Source: JBCDHN01 sp965224535
GTDB taxonomy: Bacteria; Verrucomicrobiota; Verrucomicrobiia; Verrucomicrobiales; DEV007
Assembly: GCA_965224535.1 (NCBI GenBank)
Contig: CBDCZR010000033.1
Coordinates: 186,001-250,000 of the forward strand
Direction of reading: 5' to 3'
Length of the DNA: 64,000 nt
In this document: in pieces, positions 16,907 to 25,256 of the stretch
How the letters are laid out: every line of letters starts with the position of its first letter
Position numbering within the stretch: position 1 is the stretch's first letter
The notes under the pieces: model-generated
Databases searched by the model: none
The model's input: the letters and a program-made list of their open reading frames with translations, nothing else
Told to the model about the DNA's origin: nothing
Made by a program: the position numbers and the translations under genes

Positions 16907-17944
16907 TCAAATCCGCCCTAACAACCGATCCAACGAATCCGAGGTCTGGTGGATGAGCGCCTCCGGGTAGTGCGCGTAGGGGTGAAAATACTCGAACGTC
17001 AGGTAGCCTTCGTAGCCCACCGCATCGAGTTGCGCGATGACCTCCGGCCAGTTCGTCGTTCCATCCAGCAAGGGGCGAAAACACTCCAGCGAGTGATCCG
17101 TGCCCTTTTTGGTGTACTCCTTGAGGTGGATGTTTTTCGTGCGGCTACCCAGCATCCTCGCCCAATGCTCCGGGTACTGGTATTCCATGATGTTACCGGT
17201 GTCGAAGTGGACCCTGACGCGCTCGCTGTCGAAGTGATCGGCGAAGGCGTTCATCTCCATTGGCGTCATGAGGTAGCCGTTGAAGAAAATGTTCTCGATG
17301 TTCAGCGACACGCCCAATTTTTCGGCTTGAGGCAGGAGCTGCGCGATGGCGGCTTTGGCGCGTCGATCGCAAACGTCGTTGGCCACGGGCTCGTGGTCGT
17401 CGCGCCAGGGAATGCACACCGCGCCGGGGACGACGAGGAGGTTTTCGACGCCGAGGCCGTGGGCGGCTTCGGTCATCAAACCGGCTAATTCCAGGCCTTT
17501 GGCGCATTTGTCAGGATCGTTGCTGGAAAGCGGGTAGGGCCAAAAAAGGAACGAACAGAGCCCGCTGATGGCGATTCCGATGTCGTCGGCCATTTGGCGA
17601 ATTTTCGCGTAATCGGCGGCGGTTGCTTTGGGCGAGAGATCGTTTTCCAGGTCGTAGTTTAGCTCGATCCCGTCAAACCCGGCGTCTTTGGCCAATTGCA
17701 GGCATTCGCGCAGATTCATGCGACCGGGATAGGGGAACGCCCACTGGTTGATCGACTTTTTCATGCGGCCGTAGCGCTTGGGCGAGGCGCGCCGGTCATC
17801 AGGCTCGGGTTCCGGGTTATTTTGGGCTAACGCGCTTGTTGCGCCAATCGCGGCGGCGCCGGCGGCGGCGCCCCGCAGGAGGTTGCGGCGCGAAAGCGAT
17901 GCGCCGGGCCGAGGATGGAGGAGTTCGGGCGGTTCGGGGTTCAT
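16907..17944 (-). CDS. Sugar phosphate isomerase/epimerase-like TIM barrel, Tat-exported
   Basis: The product has 345 residues from ATG 17944. A Tat signal is present (SRRNLLRGAAAGAAAIGA, residues 18-35) and is followed by an acidic linker and an AP-endonuclease-2-type TIM barrel. Conserved parts include AGFDGIELNYD at strand one, the metal-ligand region NIENIFFNGYLMTP, VRVHFDTGNIMEY, and GYLTFEYFHPYAHYPE at the end. The family includes hydroxypyruvate isomerase, xylose isomerase-like and 3-dehydroshikimate-type enzymes, and the exact substrate cannot be read. Secreted members are common in this phylum beside sugar oxidoreductases. It converges with the SHD1-HMA gene. Confidence 0.85.
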   Translation of the reverse strand: MNPEPPELLHPRPGASLSRRNLLRGAAAGAAAIGATSALAQNNPEPEPDDRRASPKRYGRMKKSINQWAFPYPGRMNLRECLQLAKDAGFDGIELNYDLENDLSPKATAADYAKIRQMADDIGIAISGLCSFLFWPYPLSSNDPDKCAKGLELAGLMTEAAHGLGVENLLVVPGAVCIPWRDDHEPVANDVCDRRAKAAIAQLLPQAEKLGVSLNIENIFFNGYLMTPMEMNAFADHFDSERVRVHFDTGNIMEYQYPEHWARMLGSRTKNIHLKEYTKKGTDHSLECFRPLLDGTTNWPEVIAQLDAVGYEGYLTFEYFHPYAHYPEALIHQTSDSLDRLLGRI

Positions 17945-18027
17945 GGGTGGATTTTAGAGCCTGCAAGCGGCTGCGCAAGAAACCAACGGAAAACGCCATG
18001 CCGCGATTTTGGCCAAACGCCCCGGCT

Positions 18028-19359
18028 CTACTTCGCGAAGCGGAAGGAGAATACATCGGCGTCGTTGGCAACCCAGCGCAACCGAATGACGCCGGTTAGG
18101 TTCGGCGGTGTTTCCCAGGCCACCTCGCCATCGATGGCTTCGCCGCTCAACGGCGCGGATTTTGCGGTTACTTTGCCGCTTTCGTCCAACAATTCGGCGC
18201 GCAGGCTTCCGCCGGGCCTAACCACGTAGTTCATCAGCAATCGCCCGCCACCGACGCGCAGCGGCTTGGTCGTCGCTTGTCCCGTGCCTCGCAGCGCCAC
18301 GAAGCCGTCGGTGCGGAAGACAAAACGGCGCAGGCGGCCGGGGTAATCGCCGTAGTAGCTCTCGGTGGCGTAGACGGAGATTTCCTGGGGCCGGCCAGGA
18401 AGCTGGACCATGCCCCAGGCCATGTAATTGCTGCGGTTTCCCGCCCGGTCTTTTGGCGCGTCTTCGGGCACCACTGCGTCCGGCCAGCGATGAAAATGGA
18501 CGCCGTCGCGGCTGGACATGAGCACTGGTTCCACGCGTTGGCCTTGCTTGGGCAAATAGCGCGTGGGGAAGGCGATGAAGAGGTGTGGCGCGCGAAAATA
18601 CGGCTGCACGGCGTTGGTGTAAAGATGCTCGTTAGGCGTGCCCTCCGGGTAGGTGAGATCCGTCTCATTTTCCCAGGTCAGGAAGTCGCTGGACGTCGCG
18701 GTGCGGATGGCACGCACGCCGTTGGTGAAAATGCGCCAGTAAGCGCGGTATTCGCCGCGATGGGCGTCCCAAAAGGCGAGATTTTGCGAGTCAAACGCGC
18801 CGTTGGTGATGACCGGCTCTTTTTGGGTGAGTTTCCAGGTTGTGCCGTCGGCCGATTCGTAAGCTTGCAAGCCCCTTTTGAAGCCGCTGCTGGCCAAAGC
18901 GCGAAATCCGCCGTTGGGATCGCGAAACGCGGTAAAGTTGTGCGAGCCTTTTCCGCTCCAGACGATGTTGTTGGCCTTGGAGCCCTTCCATTCCACCACC
19001 CCCAACTCCGGCTTGGTAAACTGCGTGCCGTTGCGGCTCTGTGCGTAACAGGTGACCTCGGGCTGGATCTCCTTTTTCGTCTTGGGATCGTGCCTCCAGC
19101 CGCGGTAGTAGAGCCGGTAAATCTCTCCGTCCTGAAACACGCCAAAATAGCCGGAGGTGTTGCCCTCCCACGGCGCATCGCAGGTGAGAACCACCTCCTT
19201 GGGCTCGGGGCGAAGCTGCGTCCGGCTCAAGCCCTGCGTTTCCGCGATGAGGCGATCGTCCAGGAACAATTCCAGCCGGTTGCCGATGTTGATGGGTTCG
19301 GCGAAAACGGCCGATGCGACGTTGAGGACGAAAAGTGAGGTTAGCAGGCGTGGTTTCAT
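18028..19359 (-). CDS. Secreted five-bladed beta-propeller, glycosidase GH32/43-like
   Basis: The product has 443 residues from ATG 19359, which opens a signal peptide (MKPRLLTSLFVLNVASAVFA). The opening LFLDDRLIAETQGLSR and then WEGNTSGYFGVFQDGEIYRLYYRGW are typical of secreted, unclassified GH32/GH43-like propellers of planctomycetes and verrucomicrobia. Later blades contain FRDPNGGFRALAS, SSDFLTWENETDL and YLPKQGQRVEPVLMSSRDG. The last 100 residues form a beta-sandwich. Glycan cleavage is inferred from fold and context. Catalytic acids are not certain, because the family often lacks the canonical Asp/Glu set. Confidence 0.7.
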   Translation of the reverse strand: MKPRLLTSLFVLNVASAVFAEPINIGNRLELFLDDRLIAETQGLSRTQLRPEPKEVVLTCDAPWEGNTSGYFGVFQDGEIYRLYYRGWRHDPKTKKEIQPEVTCYAQSRNGTQFTKPELGVVEWKGSKANNIVWSGKGSHNFTAFRDPNGGFRALASSGFKRGLQAYESADGTTWKLTQKEPVITNGAFDSQNLAFWDAHRGEYRAYWRIFTNGVRAIRTATSSDFLTWENETDLTYPEGTPNEHLYTNAVQPYFRAPHLFIAFPTRYLPKQGQRVEPVLMSSRDGVHFHRWPDAVVPEDAPKDRAGNRSNYMAWGMVQLPGRPQEISVYATESYYGDYPGRLRRFVFRTDGFVALRGTGQATTKPLRVGGGRLLMNYVVRPGGSLRAELLDESGKVTAKSAPLSGEAIDGEVAWETPPNLTGVIRLRWVANDADVFSFRFAK

Positions 19360-19508
19360 GGCAGTCAGGTAAGGCGATGATGGCGCCGGGCGCAAGTTGA
19401 CGCGCGAAATGGCCCCCGGGAGGCTTGGGACTCGCCTTTCGCGCGCTGGCAAAATTTTTGGTCGCGATTTTCGCACTCCCGCCACATGCTACGGCCACGC
19501 AATCAATC

Positions 19509-20774
19509 ATGACGTCCATTCATCGCAGAAAATTCCTCCGCGGCGCCGGTGTTGCGCTTGGGCTGCCGTTTTTGGAATCCGTCCGTTCCACGGCCGCGGC
19601 AGCATCGAATTCATCGCCCCGCCGGCGGCTTGTCGCGATCAACGTGGGGCTTGGTCTGCACGCTCCTAACATCATCCCCAAAACGGCGGGCCGCGGCTAC
19701 GAGTTGCCGGAATACCTGAAGCTCATCGCCGAATTCCGCGACCAATTCACGGTCATCTCCGGCGCCTCCCATCCTGAAGTTGGCGGCGGCCATTCATCCT
19801 ACAAATCCTACCTAACCTGCGCCCCTCACCCCAACAGCGCCGGTTTCCGCAACACCATCTCGCTCGATCAACTGGCCGCGGCGCAATTTGGCAGTGAAAC
19901 GCGCTTCGCCTCGCTTTCGCTGAGCAGCATCGGTCCCGGTCTCTCGTGGTCGCGCTCCGGCGTGGAGATTCCCACCATCACCCGGCCCTCGTTCGTGTTC
20001 AAAAAACTCTTCCTGGCCGGCAAACCGGAGGAGCAGGCCCGCCAACTGCAACGTCTCCGCGATGGGCAGAGCATTTTGGACGCGGTGATGGACAAATCTA
20101 AGGCCATGGAGCGCCGGTTGAGCGGACGCGACAAGGAGAAGCTGGACCAGTACCTGGAAGCCGTGCGCGAGGCCGAACGCCGCCTGACCAAGGCCGAGGA
20201 GTGGGAGCACAAGCCCAAGCCCCAGGTGGACGCCAAACCGCCGGTGGACGAAACCGACAGCAAAAAAATCGTCGAGCGAATGCGGCTGATGTACGACGTT
20301 ATGCACCTGGCGCTGGAAACCGATTCCACCCGGTTTTTGACCTACAATTTTACCGGCATGAACGCCGTGCCCGTCATTCCCGGTGTGGATACTGACTACC
20401 ACAACCTCTCCCATCACGGCAAAGACCCCGCCAAAATCCAGCAACTCACCATCGTCGAATCCGCGGTGGTTCGGGAATTTGGCGGTTTTCTCAAAAAACT
20501 GCGCCAAAGCGCGGAAGAGGCAGGCGATTCGCTGCTGGACTCGACCATGGTTTTGTTTGGCTCCAACCTGGGCAACGCCAGCAGCCACGACACCAAAAAC
20601 ATGCCCATCCTTTTGGCCGGCGGCGGATTCAAGCATGGCCAGCACCTGGCTTTCGACCGCGAAAACAACTACCCGCTGCCCAACCTCTTCGTATCCATGC
20701 TGCAACGCCTGGGAATGGAGACGGACGGCTTCGCCACCGGGACCGCGCCGATGGATGGGCTGGAAACGGTGTGA
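19509..20774 (+). CDS. DUF1552 domain protein, Tat-exported (second copy)
   Basis: The product has 421 residues from ATG 19509, which places MTSIHRRKFLRGAGVALGLP (Tat signal) first. It has the longer, more typical DUF1552 profile: RLVAINVGLGLHAPNIIP, GGHSSYKSYLTCAPHPNS, NTISLDQLAA, a charged helical middle (LSGRDKEKLDQYLEAVREAE) and LFGSNLGNASSHDTKNMPIL near the end. It differs clearly from the DUF1552 protein at 5644-6984, so the two are not recent duplicates. The cytochrome-type partner genes usually found upstream are absent; the upstream neighbour is a divergent propeller gene. Confidence 0.9.
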   Translation: MTSIHRRKFLRGAGVALGLPFLESVRSTAAAASNSSPRRRLVAINVGLGLHAPNIIPKTAGRGYELPEYLKLIAEFRDQFTVISGASHPEVGGGHSSYKSYLTCAPHPNSAGFRNTISLDQLAAAQFGSETRFASLSLSSIGPGLSWSRSGVEIPTITRPSFVFKKLFLAGKPEEQARQLQRLRDGQSILDAVMDKSKAMERRLSGRDKEKLDQYLEAVREAERRLTKAEEWEHKPKPQVDAKPPVDETDSKKIVERMRLMYDVMHLALETDSTRFLTYNFTGMNAVPVIPGVDTDYHNLSHHGKDPAKIQQLTIVESAVVREFGGFLKKLRQSAEEAGDSLLDSTMVLFGSNLGNASSHDTKNMPILLAGGGFKHGQHLAFDRENNYPLPNLFVSMLQRLGMETDGFATGTAPMDGLETV

Positions 20775-20846
20775 AACCGCCGGGTGAAGATGGCCGGCTC
20801 ACATTGCGCTTGAAAATCGGCGCAGATCCGTCTACCTAACGCGATC

Positions 20847-21593
20847 ATGACTGGAGGAAGCCCCGTTCTCAAGCCGGAAACCTACGATGGCCTGCCAAAT
20901 GTCCGCGGTGGTGCGATGACACTCGGCGGCGCGATGTTCAAAACCGCCGTTCTGCTGGCCCTAGCCTTCATTGCCGCCAGCTACACCTGGCGCATGGTTG
21001 GCGATGCCGCTACCGAAGCCCAAAGAGCCGCAACGATGCCCATTTTTTGGGGAGGCATGCTTGGTGGGCTGGCGATCGCGATTGTCACCATGGTGAAGAA
21101 GGAGTGGAGCCCGGTTACCGCGCCGCTCTACGCGATCGTGAAAGGTCTGTTTCTCGGCGTCCTTTCCGCGCTCTACAATTCGGCTTACGACGGCATTGTC
21201 GTCCAGGCCATTACCCTCACTTTTGGCACCGCGCTGCTGATGCTGGCGCTCTACGTGTTTCGAATCATCGTGCCAACGGCCAAGTTCAAGGCGGTGGTGC
21301 TTTCAGCGACGGGAGCGATTTTTCTCATCTATCTGGTTAGCATCGTTTTGCGGCTTTTTGGCGTGCACGTCCCCTACATCCACGATAGCGGCGCCTTTGG
21401 CATCGGGTTCAGCGTTTTCGTCGTGGTCATTGCCGCGCTCAACTTGATCATCGACTACGAATTGATCGAGGAAGGCGCTCTGCGCGGCGCGCCCAAGTAC
21501 ATGGAATGGTTCGGCGGATTTGCCGTTCTCGTGACGCTGATCTGGCTTTACATCGAGATCCTGCGCCTGTTGGCTAAATTGCGGCGGAGATAA
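20847..21593 (+). CDS. Bax inhibitor-1 / YccA-type integral membrane protein
   Basis: The product has 248 residues from ATG 20847 and seven predicted hydrophobic segments after a short polar N-terminus. The family pattern is clear in GGAMFKTAVLLALAFIAASYTW, KGLFLGVLSALYNS, the GIGFSVFVVVIAALNLIIDY region and YELIEEGALRGAPKYMEW, which carries the conserved acidic residues of the pH-sensing pair. Bacterial members (about 220-250 residues) act as calcium-leak channels or modulators of membrane proteases. It could be co-transcribed with the next gene, 42 bp away. Confidence 0.9.
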   Translation: MTGGSPVLKPETYDGLPNVRGGAMTLGGAMFKTAVLLALAFIAASYTWRMVGDAATEAQRAATMPIFWGGMLGGLAIAIVTMVKKEWSPVTAPLYAIVKGLFLGVLSALYNSAYDGIVVQAITLTFGTALLMLALYVFRIIVPTAKFKAVVLSATGAIFLIYLVSIVLRLFGVHVPYIHDSGAFGIGFSVFVVVIAALNLIIDYELIEEGALRGAPKYMEWFGGFAVLVTLIWLYIEILRLLAKLRRR

Positions 21594-21635
21594 GCGGCTC
21601 AACCGCGGTTTTCTGGGTGCGCCACCTGCCGGATC

Positions 21636-22217
21636 ATGAAAGAGCCCATCCTCATCGCCGAACTTCTCATCTCCGGCCTGCTCACCTTGACCTGGTTGGC
21701 ACTGGGATTGGCGTTTTTTGTCCAGCCGGGGTCGATTTTCGGCGCCCTGCCGAATTTCAGCCTGTCAGGGACGCTCATCCTGGCGTTGTACTGTTACATC
21801 GTCGGCATTGTGACCGACCGCATCTGGGATTTGCTGACAAAACCAACCGACCGGAGGATTCGCCGCAAATACTTCGAAAGCGACGAGGAGCTCAGCGTCA
21901 TTCGCAGCCAGGTTTTGGCCAGCAGCGCGGAAAGCTTCCAATTTTTCGACTACATCCGGATGCGCATGCGAGTCATCCGCGCGGTGGTTTGCAACGCGCC
22001 GCTCATCCTCATCGCCACCGCGTTGTTGCTCTGGAAGGCCGGTGGCTTGCTCGAGCCGGGGGCGATATTCATCTTGGTGGTCCTGGCCCTGTTCGTGTTG
22101 TGCGCCAACTACGCGTTTCGCCGCATTACGCGCAATTACTACGAGCAACTCAAGCACGCCAGCGACGGGCTGGCGCAAGAGAGGGACCAAATGGACAAAA
22201 GGACTGAAAAGGACTGA
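21636..22217 (+). CDS. Hypothetical membrane protein with four hydrophobic segments
   Basis: The product has 193 residues from ATG 21636. Hydrophobic segments lie at about 6-32, 45-65, 110-130 and 133-150. Between segments two and three is a charged cytosolic-looking stretch (KPTDRRIRRKYFESDEELSV). The C-terminus is a polar helix, and its last codons are drawn from a spacer repeat (…DQMDKRTEKD). No family is recognised. Its position between BI-1 and a CPBP protease suggests a membrane function only. Confidence 0.6.
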   Translation: MKEPILIAELLISGLLTLTWLALGLAFFVQPGSIFGALPNFSLSGTLILALYCYIVGIVTDRIWDLLTKPTDRRIRRKYFESDEELSVIRSQVLASSAESFQFFDYIRMRMRVIRAVVCNAPLILIATALLLWKAGGLLEPGAIFILVVLALFVLCANYAFRRITRNYYEQLKHASDGLAQERDQMDKRTEKD

Positions 22218-22271
22218 AAAGGACGCCATTTCGGACCGGCGTCGCTTGGGTCCCCTGGGTCCTTTTGGTCC
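22184..22271. repeat. Phased GGAC / GTCC inverted word repeats
   Basis: Five GGAC words occur at 22184, 22193, 22201, 22211 and 22221, and GTCC words at 22250, 22259 and 22268, spaced 8-10 bp. The arms (aaaaggac… / …gtcctttt) are complementary, so a transcript could fold into an imperfect stem. It covers the last codons of the upstream gene and most of the gap before the CPBP gene. It could act as a weak terminator; there is no run of T after it. Confidence 0.5.
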
Positions 22272-22296
22272 CTTGAATTAGCCCGTCCAACGAACC

Positions 22297-22926
22297 ATGA
22301 ATCCACAGACTCCGCCCTCGCGATTTTGGTTGGCGCTCCCGTTTTTGGCCTTCGGCGTGGGCGTGCTGTTGTGCCGCGATGCCTGGGCGGCGTTGCTGAT
22401 CTACCACGCGTTGTTGCTAATCCCGCTGATCCGCTTCCGAGACCGGTGGACGTTCCGCGCGATTGGCCGGGGTTTCCACACCGGCTGGTTTTTGGCCCAC
22501 CTGGCCGCGGTGGGAGCCGGGTTTTGGCTGCTCGTGCAAATTGGCGCGGCGCGAGGTTTTTCCGGCGAACGCCTGGACGCGCTGTTGGCCGGGACGGGTC
22601 TGGAAAGTGGCCGCAGGTTGGGGTTCGCGCTGTATTTTTGCCTGGTGAACCCGGTTTTTGAGGAGGTGTTTTGGCGTCAATTGTTTGCCCGGCCCGGTGC
22701 GCAATTCACGATCGAAGATGCGTTGTTCGGCGCGTTTCACGCGTTGATCCTTGCGCCATTTCTCTCGCCGCCATTCGTTGCCGGCGGGGTCGTTTTGCTG
22801 ACGCTGGTGGCCTGGTTTTGGCGGTGGTTGCGTTTTCGGTTGGGCGGGCTGGCGTTGCCGGTTGCGGGGCATTGCCTGGGCGACGCCATGTTTTCCGCCA
22901 TCGTGGCTGTTTTGGCCGCGCGTTGA
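22297..22926 (+). CDS. CPBP-family intramembrane glutamic/metalloprotease
   Basis: The product has 209 residues from ATG 22297. The three CPBP (Abi/CAAX protease-like) motifs are present: EEVFWRQLF near residue 117 (EExxxR), FGAFHALIL near 142 (FxxxH) and HCLGDAMFS near 196 (HxxxD/N). Several transmembrane segments surround them. Bacterial members process prenylated or peptide substrates or serve as immunity proteins against bacteriocins. No peptide or bacteriocin gene lies nearby, so its substrate is unknown. The downstream methyltransferase is 53 bp away on the same strand. Confidence 0.85.
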   Translation: MNPQTPPSRFWLALPFLAFGVGVLLCRDAWAALLIYHALLLIPLIRFRDRWTFRAIGRGFHTGWFLAHLAAVGAGFWLLVQIGAARGFSGERLDALLAGTGLESGRRLGFALYFCLVNPVFEEVFWRQLFARPGAQFTIEDALFGAFHALILAPFLSPPFVAGGVVLLTLVAWFWRWLRFRLGGLALPVAGHCLGDAMFSAIVAVLAAR

Positions 22927-22979
22927 GGATGCGTATGTTTGCCTTTGCCGTCCGCCGGTTCCCCGCCAAAAGTGACCCC

Positions 22980-23573
22980 ATGACCGATTGGGAACAGCAC
23001 TACCTGGACGACCACACGCCCTGGGACAAAGGCGAGCCCTCTCCCGGTTTGCTTCAGTTTTTGGCCAAAGCGCCGCTGACCGGCCAAATTCTCGTGCCTG
23101 GCTGCGGTTTGGGCCACGACGTTCGCGCGATTGCCTCTGCCTCGCCCGCCGCTGAGGTGGTGGGGCTGGACGTCGCGCCTTCAGCCATCCGCGGCGCGCG
23201 CGAACTCTCGCAACTGCCCAACGAAACCTACGTGGAAGGCGATTTCTTCCGCTTGCCGGCCGAATACGTGGGCGCGTTCGACTGGATTTGGGAGCACACC
23301 TGCTTTTGCGCGATCGATCCCGAAATGCGCGGCGGTTACGTGCAGGCGGTCCGCCGAGTGCTCAAGCCTAGCGGCCAACTTTTGGGCGTGTTTTACCTGG
23401 ATCCCTACGATGAGGAGCATTGCCGCGAAGACGGACGTCCGCCTTTTGGTTGCACCGTGGACGAGCTGGAGAGCCGCTTCGGCCCCAGCTTCCAAATCGT
23501 CGATTCCTGGAGCCCCACCGCCACTTACGAGGGGCGCGAGGAGCGCGAGTGGATGATGCTGTTGAAAGCGTGA
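22980..23573 (+). CDS. TPMT-family (thiopurine/thiol) SAM-dependent methyltransferase
   Basis: The product has 197 residues from ATG 22980, the usual size; ATG 22935 would add an Arg-rich stretch and is less likely. It begins with the family opening MTDWEQHYLDDHTPWDKGEP. The SAM-binding motif LVPGCGLGHDVRAIAS (about 40-55), the acidic VVGLDVAP loop and the FDWIWEHTCFCAIDP motif are present. Plant and bacterial relatives methylate thiols, halides or thiopurines. It lies just downstream of a CPBP protease gene and 26 bp upstream of the broken DUF4336 gene on the same strand. Confidence 0.9.
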   Translation: MTDWEQHYLDDHTPWDKGEPSPGLLQFLAKAPLTGQILVPGCGLGHDVRAIASASPAAEVVGLDVAPSAIRGARELSQLPNETYVEGDFFRLPAEYVGAFDWIWEHTCFCAIDPEMRGGYVQAVRRVLKPSGQLLGVFYLDPYDEEHCREDGRPPFGCTVDELESRFGPSFQIVDSWSPTATYEGREEREWMMLLKA

Positions 23574-23599
23574 GCGGTTCGCGGCAAAACTAGCCCGAC

Positions 23600-24280
23600 A
23601 TGTCCCGGCTCCAGCAAATCGGCGAAGAAATTTGGCTGCAGCGCCATCCCATGAGTCTGATGGGCTGCCGCTTGGGCCGCAACGTGACCATCGTGCGGCT
23701 TGGCAGCGGAAAACTGCTCGTTCACTCCAGCGCGCCGTTTTCCGCGCAAGACGTGGAGGCCATTCGCGAGTTGGGCTAACCCGCTTGGCTGTTGGACGCG
23801 ACGAATTTTCACGACACCCACGCCAGGGACGGGCTTCGCGCCTTTCCCGGCGTGCCTTACCTGGCCCCGCCCGGTTTTTCCGCGATCGCCGTCCCCATTT
23901 TGCCGGCTCCGGAGGAGTGGGAGGGCGAGTTGGAGGTTGTGGAACTGGAGGGCGTGCCGTCGATCCGCGAGCACGCCATTTTTCATCGCGTATCCGGCAC
24001 GCTCATCGTCGCTGACCTGCTCTTCAACCTGTCGCCGGATTCGGGCGCTTGGACGCTGCTGTTCATGCGCGGCGTTTCGGGTTTGAGCCGGTATCCAGGC
24101 ATGAGCCGGATGTTTCGTGGGTTCGTCTGGGACCGGGAGGCGTTCGTGCGATCGGTGGCGCAAGTGGCGGCGTGGGATTTCCGGCAAATCGTCGTCGGTC
24201 ACGGCGAGCCGGTCGCCGATCGAGCCAAGGAGCAGTTCACCGCCGTCATGGAGCGTCACGGATACTTGCCAGGGGGCTGA
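23600..24280 (+). pseudogene. DUF4336-like (metallo-beta-lactamase-like) gene with an in-frame TAA
   Basis: From ATG 23600 the frame reads MSRLQQIGEEIWLQRHPMSL… for 59 codons, hits TAA at 23777-23779, and continues without another stop to TGA at 24278-24280. The total is 227 codons including the stop. The halves form one continuous DUF4336-like protein (GKLLVHSSAPFS … FHDTHARDGL … VVGHGEPVADRAKEQF), a family related to metallo-beta-lactamase-fold hydrolases. Replacing TAA by GAA would give GEPAWLLDA, a natural continuation. This is either a recent nonsense mutation, a sequencing error, or an unusual readthrough. The downstream half has only a TTG at 23792 to restart on. Confidence 0.75.
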
Positions 24281-24299
24281 TCGTCGCTACGCTGGCCGC

Positions 24300-25214
24300 A
24301 TGAAAGCTCTCGCCTGTCTTTTCGCGCTCCTTTTCGCCGGTTCCGCGACCGCCCAAGTGAAATGCGTGGAAACCGATGACGCCATCCTCGTAAGAGCCGG
24401 CGAAAAACCGGTTTTGCGCTACAACAAGACCGTGCGGGAAGCGCCTGAGGGCATGGACCCGCGCTATCGCCGCAGCGGCTACATCCATCCGGTTTACGAT
24501 CCCGCCGGCCGCGTGGTGACCGGGGATTTCGCTGCCGATCACCCTCACCAACACGCCCTTTTCTTCGCCTGGACGAAATGCGAGTTCGAGGGGCGCAAAG
24601 TGGAATTTTGGGACCAAAAACTCGGAATCGGCCGCGTTTCCCACGATGCTGTGCTTTCGGTGGAAGACGGCGAATTCAAAGTGCGTATGCTCTACGAGGA
24701 CACTAACGACGCCAAAAATCCCAAGCCCGTTTTGCACGAAATCTGGACCGTCCGCGTGCATGACACCGCCGGCGACAAGTTCGTCTTCGACCTAACCAGC
24801 GAGCAAAGCTGCGCCGGAAAATCGCCCCTCGTCATCAAGCAATATCACTACGGCGCAATGGCGATTCGCGGTCACGACCAATGGTTCGGCGAAGACGCCG
24901 GCTTTCTCACCAACGAAGGTAAAACGCGGGAAAACGGCAACCATTCCCGGCCGAACTGGGTGAGCATGTTCGGCAAAATCGACGGCAAAACCAGCGCCGT
25001 TGCGGTTTTCTGCCATCCCAGCAATTTTCGTTATCCGCAGCACGTTCGTCTCCACCCAAAGAAGCCGTATTTTTGCTTCGCGCCGATGGTTACGGGCGAA
25101 TTTCGCATCGAACCCGGGAACCCCTACGTTTCGCGCTACCGCTACGTCGTTCACGGTGGCAAGCCTGACAAGCCCACCCTGGAAACGCTGTGGCAGGCGT
25201 TTGCGAAGGAGTAA
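24300..25214 (+). CDS. DUF6807 (PmoA-like) family secreted protein
   Basis: The product has 304 residues from ATG 24300, opening a signal peptide (MKALACLFALLFAGSATA). Family hallmarks include LVRAGEKPVLRYNKT, RSGYIHPVYDPAGRVVTGDF, the DHPHQHALFFAW histidine cluster and KVEFWDQKLGIG. The C-terminal SNFRYPQHVRLHPKKPYFC and the GEFRIEPGNPYVSRYRYVVH strand complete it. Proteins of this family are frequent in planctomycetes and verrucomicrobia beside sugar oxidoreductases; despite the PmoA label they are not methane monooxygenase subunits. A role in carbohydrate metabolism is suggested only by that habit. The gene lies 20 bp after the broken DUF4336 gene. Confidence 0.85.
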   Translation: MKALACLFALLFAGSATAQVKCVETDDAILVRAGEKPVLRYNKTVREAPEGMDPRYRRSGYIHPVYDPAGRVVTGDFAADHPHQHALFFAWTKCEFEGRKVEFWDQKLGIGRVSHDAVLSVEDGEFKVRMLYEDTNDAKNPKPVLHEIWTVRVHDTAGDKFVFDLTSEQSCAGKSPLVIKQYHYGAMAIRGHDQWFGEDAGFLTNEGKTRENGNHSRPNWVSMFGKIDGKTSAVAVFCHPSNFRYPQHVRLHPKKPYFCFAPMVTGEFRIEPGNPYVSRYRYVVHGGKPDKPTLETLWQAFAKE

Positions 25215-25256
25215 CAGAGGTGGCGAAAATCGCGGCTAAAACCAATTTCGCGCCGC

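Noticed and set aside
22297..22926. Bacteriocin immunity or peptide-processing cluster around the CPBP protease
   Set aside because: No precursor peptide, radical-SAM enzyme or ABC transporter is adjacent.
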